Shown here piece after piece: positions 60,388-64,000 of a stretch of 64,000 bases of DNA. The position numbers and the translations under genes are program-made. Source of the stretch: Polyangium fumosum (GTDB taxonomy: Bacteria; Myxococcota_A; Polyangia; Polyangiales; Polyangiaceae); NCBI RefSeq assembly GCF_005144585.1, contig NZ_SSMQ01000019.1:62001-126000 (forward strand), written 5' to 3'. The stretch's first letter is position 1. The number at the start of each line of letters is the position of its first letter. Under the pieces are notes generated by a model. That model searched no databases and had not been told where the DNA came from. It saw nothing but the letters and a program-made list of their open reading frames with translations.

Positions 60388-60518
60388 GTGAGGGCGCTTA
60401 ACACAGATGGCGAGCGAGGGGAAGGGCGGCGAGGCACGTCGAAGGGGGCGAGCCGGCAAGCAATCCGGTGTCGCCTCGAGATTTTAACCTTTCACCCCTC
60501 CCGGGTGACGAAGCCGCC

Positions 60519-61979
60519 ATGACCAAGCACCTCCCTCTCCTTTTCTTCGGCCTCACCCTGGCCGCCTGTGGTTCCTCCGGCTCCGGCACGCCCGGGGGCT
60601 CGGGCGGCGCCGGCGGCCAAGGCCAAGGCGGCGCGGGCGGCTCCGGCCAAGGCGGCTCCGGTGGCGCGCCCATCGATTTCGTCGCGGCGCTCGAAGCCGA
60701 CAGCTTCTCCGTGCGCGAAGGGACGTTCAAGCTCCTCGACCTCGCCGATTGTTGCGCCGAGGGCAAATCCTGCGCCGGAAACAATCCTTCGAGCCCCTAT
60801 GCCGCGTATTACCTCCCCCGCGCTCCTGGGCAAACCACGCCGAACCCCGACGAGGACGCGGCCGGGCTCGCCAATACCTACCGCCTCCGCGCGGACGAGG
60901 CCGTGGTATGGCTCGGGGAAACGCCGCCGTCGGTCGCTTACTTCGGATTCACCGATTACCTCATGGCCCGCGACGACGGCACCGGCACGAAGACGCGCAC
61001 GCCGGTCTTCGCGAGCCTCGCCGAGACGCTCAACATCGGCGTGATCGGCGTCGACGGGCCCATGGACGGCGTCAAGTACGGCCGCCGCGCGCTCATCGTG
61101 CACACGCCCGACGCCACCATCGCCGAGCGCGTGAAGAAGGCGGCCATCGCGGCCGGCATTCCCGCCTCGGCCGTGAACATCGCGCCCATCGATTCCATGA
61201 ACACGCACCTCGGGCTCGAGGAGACCGACGATACATTGGGTGTCCTCTTCCGCTCCGCGATCTTCGAGGACGAGGCCGCCGGAGACGCCTGGTTGAACGC
61301 GCCGCCGGCCACGGTCTATCGATTGACCCCCTCCACGCCGCCCGCCGCGGCCGAGCCTTATGCGAAAGCGACGCCGCGACCCAAGGACGCGATGAACGAC
61401 GAGAACCCGACCTACGCCGCGGCCGCCGCGGAGCTCGAGCAAGCGATCCTCGCGGCGTACGCCGGCACGCATGACGCGACGGTCGAGACGATGACGGAAG
61501 GGACGCCCGATCCGTATGCCTGCATCGCCGGGGAGAAGAGCTGCGCCGGCGACAATCGCGACACGATTTATCCGGCCACGGGGCCCTTCCTGTGGCCCGT
61601 GAATGCAAAAGACTTCATCATCGTCCACGGGGTCGACCATTCGCAGACGGGCAAGGCGACGTACGCGAATGCAAGCGTCTACGCGCTCCAGCACCTCGTC
61701 GGGGTCGCCGCCGTCTCGAGCAAGAGCTGGAAAGGCAGCGCAGCGAAGTACCTGCCGAACCACCCGCTCGTGGACAAGCTCTACGCGTACAAGATCGCGC
61801 GAAGCTGCAATGGCGAGGCGTTTTGCCTCGAGGTCCCGGACGCGCCGTGCCCGAACGGCATTGCACCGGGCAGCGTCGCGGTCATCGCGTTCCGCGCCTA
61901 CCTCGAGCCCGGCACGAAGACCGCGCCGAACCCCGCCTTGCTCGTGCCCGACGGGGTCCTGCGGTTCAAGACGAAATGA
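60519..61979 (+). CDS. Lipoprotein with GGxGG linker, unknown function
   Basis: 486 residues. Lipobox LAAC gives Cys17, then SSGSG and a Gly/Gln-rich linker to about residue 50. The mature protein has two related regions, each with a C-AGxxSCAG(N/D)N motif (CCAEGKSCAGNN at about 86-97 and CIAGEKSCAGDNRD at about 338-351), suggesting an internal duplication or paired binding sites. Between them is an alpha/beta stretch with YFGFTDYLMAR and GRRALIVHTPDATI. No known family is assigned. Convergent with the beta-barrel gene. Surface or periplasmic. Confidence 0.78.
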   Translation: MTKHLPLLFFGLTLAACGSSGSGTPGGSGGAGGQGQGGAGGSGQGGSGGAPIDFVAALEADSFSVREGTFKLLDLADCCAEGKSCAGNNPSSPYAAYYLPRAPGQTTPNPDEDAAGLANTYRLRADEAVVWLGETPPSVAYFGFTDYLMARDDGTGTKTRTPVFASLAETLNIGVIGVDGPMDGVKYGRRALIVHTPDATIAERVKKAAIAAGIPASAVNIAPIDSMNTHLGLEETDDTLGVLFRSAIFEDEAAGDAWLNAPPATVYRLTPSTPPAAAEPYAKATPRPKDAMNDENPTYAAAAAELEQAILAAYAGTHDATVETMTEGTPDPYACIAGEKSCAGDNRDTIYPATGPFLWPVNAKDFIIVHGVDHSQTGKATYANASVYALQHLVGVAAVSSKSWKGSAAKYLPNHPLVDKLYAYKIARSCNGEAFCLEVPDAPCPNGIAPGSVAVIAFRAYLEPGTKTAPNPALLVPDGVLRFKTK

Positions 61980-62012
61980 GGATCGGGGCCGAACCCCTGA
62001 TCGGCGGATCGC

Positions 62013-63164
62013 TCAGAACGTCACCCCGAGCCCGAACGTCCCCAGAATCTGGATCGCGCCTTCCTTGTCGTAAAACGTCACCCCGACGCTCGGGAAGCGT
62101 GGATCCTTCGACTCCGCAATGATCGTGACCGGATCGGCCAATGCCACGCCGATGCCGATGCCGCCGGAGAGCGAGAATCCGCCGTCGCGCGTGAAGACCG
62201 TGGTGTTGCCGATCATGCCGCCGAGGATCATCGAGCTCACGTTTTGCGTCGCGCTCACGTTCGTGAGCTGCGGGTGCGTCACCGTCGCGTCGAAGCTCTC
62301 GTAGCCGACGTGGCCCTTGAGCCAGAAGCCACGCAGCGCTTTGCCCTCGAAATACACGCCGATATCGCCGGCCAGCGCCCAGCCGCTCGCGTCGAGGTTC
62401 TCCGTGGGCGAACCCCAGATCCACGTCGGCGAGATTTGCACCGCGATCGGACCCCACACAGCGACCTCCGCCTCGAAGCTCAGGCGCCGGAAGAGCAGGT
62501 CGAACGGATTCACGCGCGCCGACCAGCGACAGCATTTCGGCGGCGGCGGCGGCGGAGGCGGCGTCGGGCCCGTGCCTGCCGCGTTCGGATAACCGGCCGG
62601 CGGCGGATAGCCTTGCGGATAGCCCTGCGGATACCCTTGCGGATAGCCTTGCGGGTATCCCTGCTGCGGATACCCCGGTTGCTGCTGCGGATAGCCGGGC
62701 TGTTGCTGCGGGTACCCGGGCTGCTGCTGCGGATAGCCGGGCTGTTGCTGGGGGTAGCCGGGTTGCTGCTGCGGGTAGCCCGGCTGTTGCTGCGGATACC
62801 CCTGCGGATATTGTTGCGGATATCCCGGTTGTTGCTGCGGGTAGCCCGGTTGTTGCTGCGGGTACCCTTGTGGGTATTGTTGCGGATATCCCGGCTGCTG
62901 CGGAGGATACCCCGGCTGCTGCGGCGGGTAGCCGGGCTGCTGCGGCGGCGTGCCCTGCGGCGGTTGTCCTTGCGGCGGTTGCCCTTGCGGCGGCGTGCCC
63001 TGCGGCGGTTGTCCCTGCGCCGGCGGAGGCGGCGGGGTCGGGAGCGCGGTGGGGGCTGTCGCCGTCCCCGAGGGGGAAGGCTGCTGCGCCGGCGCGGCCG
63101 CGGTCACGCTGAGCGCCGCGGTGACCGTGGCGAGCAAGATCCAAGGCGAAGAACGACGTGCCAT
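62013..63164 (-). CDS. Outer-membrane barrel protein with Pro-Gln-Tyr repeat stalk
   Basis: 383 residues. Sec signal ends near APAQQ (residue 27). Residues about 45-185 are low-complexity repeats, first GTPPQGQPP, then many copies of QQPGYPQ (7 residues), rich in Pro, Gln, Tyr and Gly. After a short Pro run and CCRW the last 185 residues alternate amphipathic strands ([38 protein letters not shown]) and end in Phe, matching an 8-10 strand outer-membrane beta-barrel. TACATT lies eight bases before the ATG. Stalk may span the periplasm or lie outside. Confidence 0.8.
   Translation of the reverse strand: MARRSSPWILLATVTAALSVTAAAPAQQPSPSGTATAPTALPTPPPPPAQGQPPQGTPPQGQPPQGQPPQGTPPQQPGYPPQQPGYPPQQPGYPQQYPQGYPQQQPGYPQQQPGYPQQYPQGYPQQQPGYPQQQPGYPQQQPGYPQQQPGYPQQQPGYPQQQPGYPQQGYPQGYPQGYPQGYPQGYPPPAGYPNAAGTGPTPPPPPPPPKCCRWSARVNPFDLLFRRLSFEAEVAVWGPIAVQISPTWIWGSPTENLDASGWALAGDIGVYFEGKALRGFWLKGHVGYESFDATVTHPQLTNVSATQNVSSMILGGMIGNTTVFTRDGGFSLSGGIGIGVALADPVTIIAESKDPRFPSVGVTFYDKEGAIQILGTFGLGVTF
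62600..62990. repeat. Tandem 21-bp repeats coding for QQPGYPQ-type units
   Basis: Many near-identical 21-bp copies with the plus-strand core CGGGTTGCTGCTGCGGATA-type units, separated by occasional GYPQG-coding variants. All lengths are multiples of three, so expansion or contraction would not break the frame. Confidence 0.8.
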
Positions 63165-63321
63165 CGTCTGCGAATGTACCGGAGCCCGGCCCCACGCGCC
63201 ACGACACAAGCAACGCTCCCGCGCGTCCTCGACGTTTGGGGGCTCCGCTTCGAGATCGGACCTCCGCCCCCCAAGCCCCCTGTCGAATCCCTCGGCCGCC
63301 TGGGCTACCCTCCCGCCCCTC

Positions 63322-64000
63322 ATGACCGTCAGCGTCGCCGAAGACCGCCCCATCTCCCGCGTGGAGCCCAGCCCCAACGACCTCGACCGCGCCCTCGCCG
63401 AGCTCGGGGATAACGCCCGCGCCTTCGCGCGTTTGCCCCCGCGGGACAAGGCCCGGCTCCTGCGCGAGGAGGTCCTGCCTCGCGTCGAGGCCGCCGCCCT
63501 GCGAATGGTCCAGGCGAGCTGCCTCGAAAAAGGCATCGACCCCGCCGCCCCCATCGCCGGCGAGGAGTGGCTCGCCGGCCCTTGCACCATCGCGAGCAAC
63601 GTCTCCGCCCTCGCCGACGCCCTCGACCAGATCGCCACGCGCGGCGCGCCCCGCCTGCCCTTCCGCGCCGTCCGCGAGGACGACGGCCGCACGAAGGTCC
63701 GCGTCTTCCCCATGCGCGGCGCGGACGGCGCGCTGCTCTCGGGGTTCACCTGCGACGTGCACCTCGAGCGTGGCGTCCGACGCGCCGATGTCCGCGCCGA
63801 GCAGGCCACGTTTTACAGGCAAGCCGACCCCGAAGGCGGCGTCTCGCTCGTGCTCGGCGCGGGCAACGTCGCGAGCATCGGGCCGATGGATACGCTGCAC
63901 ACGCTCTTCAACGAGGGGCGCGTCGTCGTCTTGAAGACGAGCCCGGTCAACGCGTACCTCGGGCCGATCCTCGAGGACATGCTCGCGCCGCTCGTCTCGC
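63322..64000 (+). CDS. Aldehyde dehydrogenase family protein, N-terminal part
   Basis: 226 residues are inside the window; the frame is open at base 64000, so the catalytic Cys region lies beyond it. After a 35-residue start, the NAD-binding part reads [37 protein letters not shown], which fits the aldehyde dehydrogenase superfamily ([17 protein letters not shown] and YLGPILE are the telling pieces). Cytoplasmic oxidoreductase using NAD(P)+; substrate not predictable. TACCCT is ten bases before the ATG, with no ribosome site visible. Confidence 0.85.
   Translation, partial: MTVSVAEDRPISRVEPSPNDLDRALAELGDNARAFARLPPRDKARLLREEVLPRVEAAALRMVQASCLEKGIDPAAPIAGEEWLAGPCTIASNVSALADALDQIATRGAPRLPFRAVREDDGRTKVRVFPMRGADGALLSGFTCDVHLERGVRRADVRAEQATFYRQADPEGGVSLVLGAGNVASIGPMDTLHTLFNEGRVVVLKTSPVNAYLGPILEDMLAPLVS

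Noticed and set aside
1-64000. Search for tRNA genes, rRNA, transposases, integrases and prophage genes
   Set aside because: No cloverleaf with a GTTCGAnnC T-loop, no rRNA-like stretch and no recombinase or phage structural protein was found apart from the fibre-like domain at 7.2-8.4 kb.

Overview
The window looks like chromosomal DNA of a large-genome, high-GC myxobacterium, probably Polyangiaceae (Polyangium/Sorangium type). The grounds are G/C at almost every third codon position, many lipoproteins whose lipobox is followed by a long GGxGG linker, two C-termini of the MYXO-CTERM type, densely packed genes on both strands, and a nitric oxide synthase fused to its own reductase, an architecture known from Sorangium cellulosum. 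I see no tRNA, rRNA, CRISPR array, insertion sequence or prophage. I call 52 protein genes, two of them cut by the window edges. About one third encode lipoproteins or other exported proteins of unknown substrate.

Layout. 0-7 kb: SGNH-type and unknown lipoproteins, a phytanoyl-CoA dioxygenase-like enzyme, two very small proteins, an M14 carboxypeptidase and a TPR protein. 6.7-10.2 kb: a 1002-residue collagen-like surface protein with internal tandem repeats, translationally coupled to a small anchored protein. 10.4-22.2 kb: an HD-like protein, then a run of exported repeat proteins (delta-60, PPC-domain, parallel beta-helix, Kelch plus Cys-rich repeats with MYXO-CTERM, and another lipoprotein). 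22.3-29.5 kb: a KTSC-domain protein, an XRE regulator, an erythromycin-esterase homologue, UDP-galactopyranose mutase, a Tat-exported phosphoesterase and an outer-membrane protein. 29.5-36.1 kb: an envelope glycosyltransferase-like protein, acyltransferase 3, an M12-type metalloprotease and a Nudix hydrolase. 36.1-43.8 kb: a copper monooxygenase of the PHM/DBH type next to a long palindromic operator, a CapA-like protein, and a three-gene operon coupled by GTGA overlaps (DUF1592-group, DUF1552, MYXO-CTERM).

43.9-46.2 kb holds the most unusual locus: a radical SAM/SPASM-like enzyme whose N-terminus resembles the carbohydrate-binding accessory modules of alpha-amylases, ATGA-coupled to a CAP-domain lipoprotein. 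46.2-52.3 kb: a CBS-domain protein with an elaborate control region, a CHASE3 chemoreceptor, a pectate-lyase-like lipoprotein, a dolichol-kinase-like membrane protein and a double-receiver response regulator. 52.5-56.1 kb: the self-sufficient NO synthase with two N-terminal cyclic-nucleotide-binding domains. 56-64 kb: an esterase, a DedA protein, several unknown envelope proteins and the start of an aldehyde dehydrogenase.

Regulation. Several starts have sigma70-like TTGACA boxes upstream, and at about a dozen genes a TAnnnn hexamer lies only 6-11 bases before the start codon, suggesting leaderless or very short-leader mRNAs. Two strong operator-like palindromic regions are present (37412-37448 and 46980-47071). 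All functional calls rest on motifs read by eye; no database search was run.
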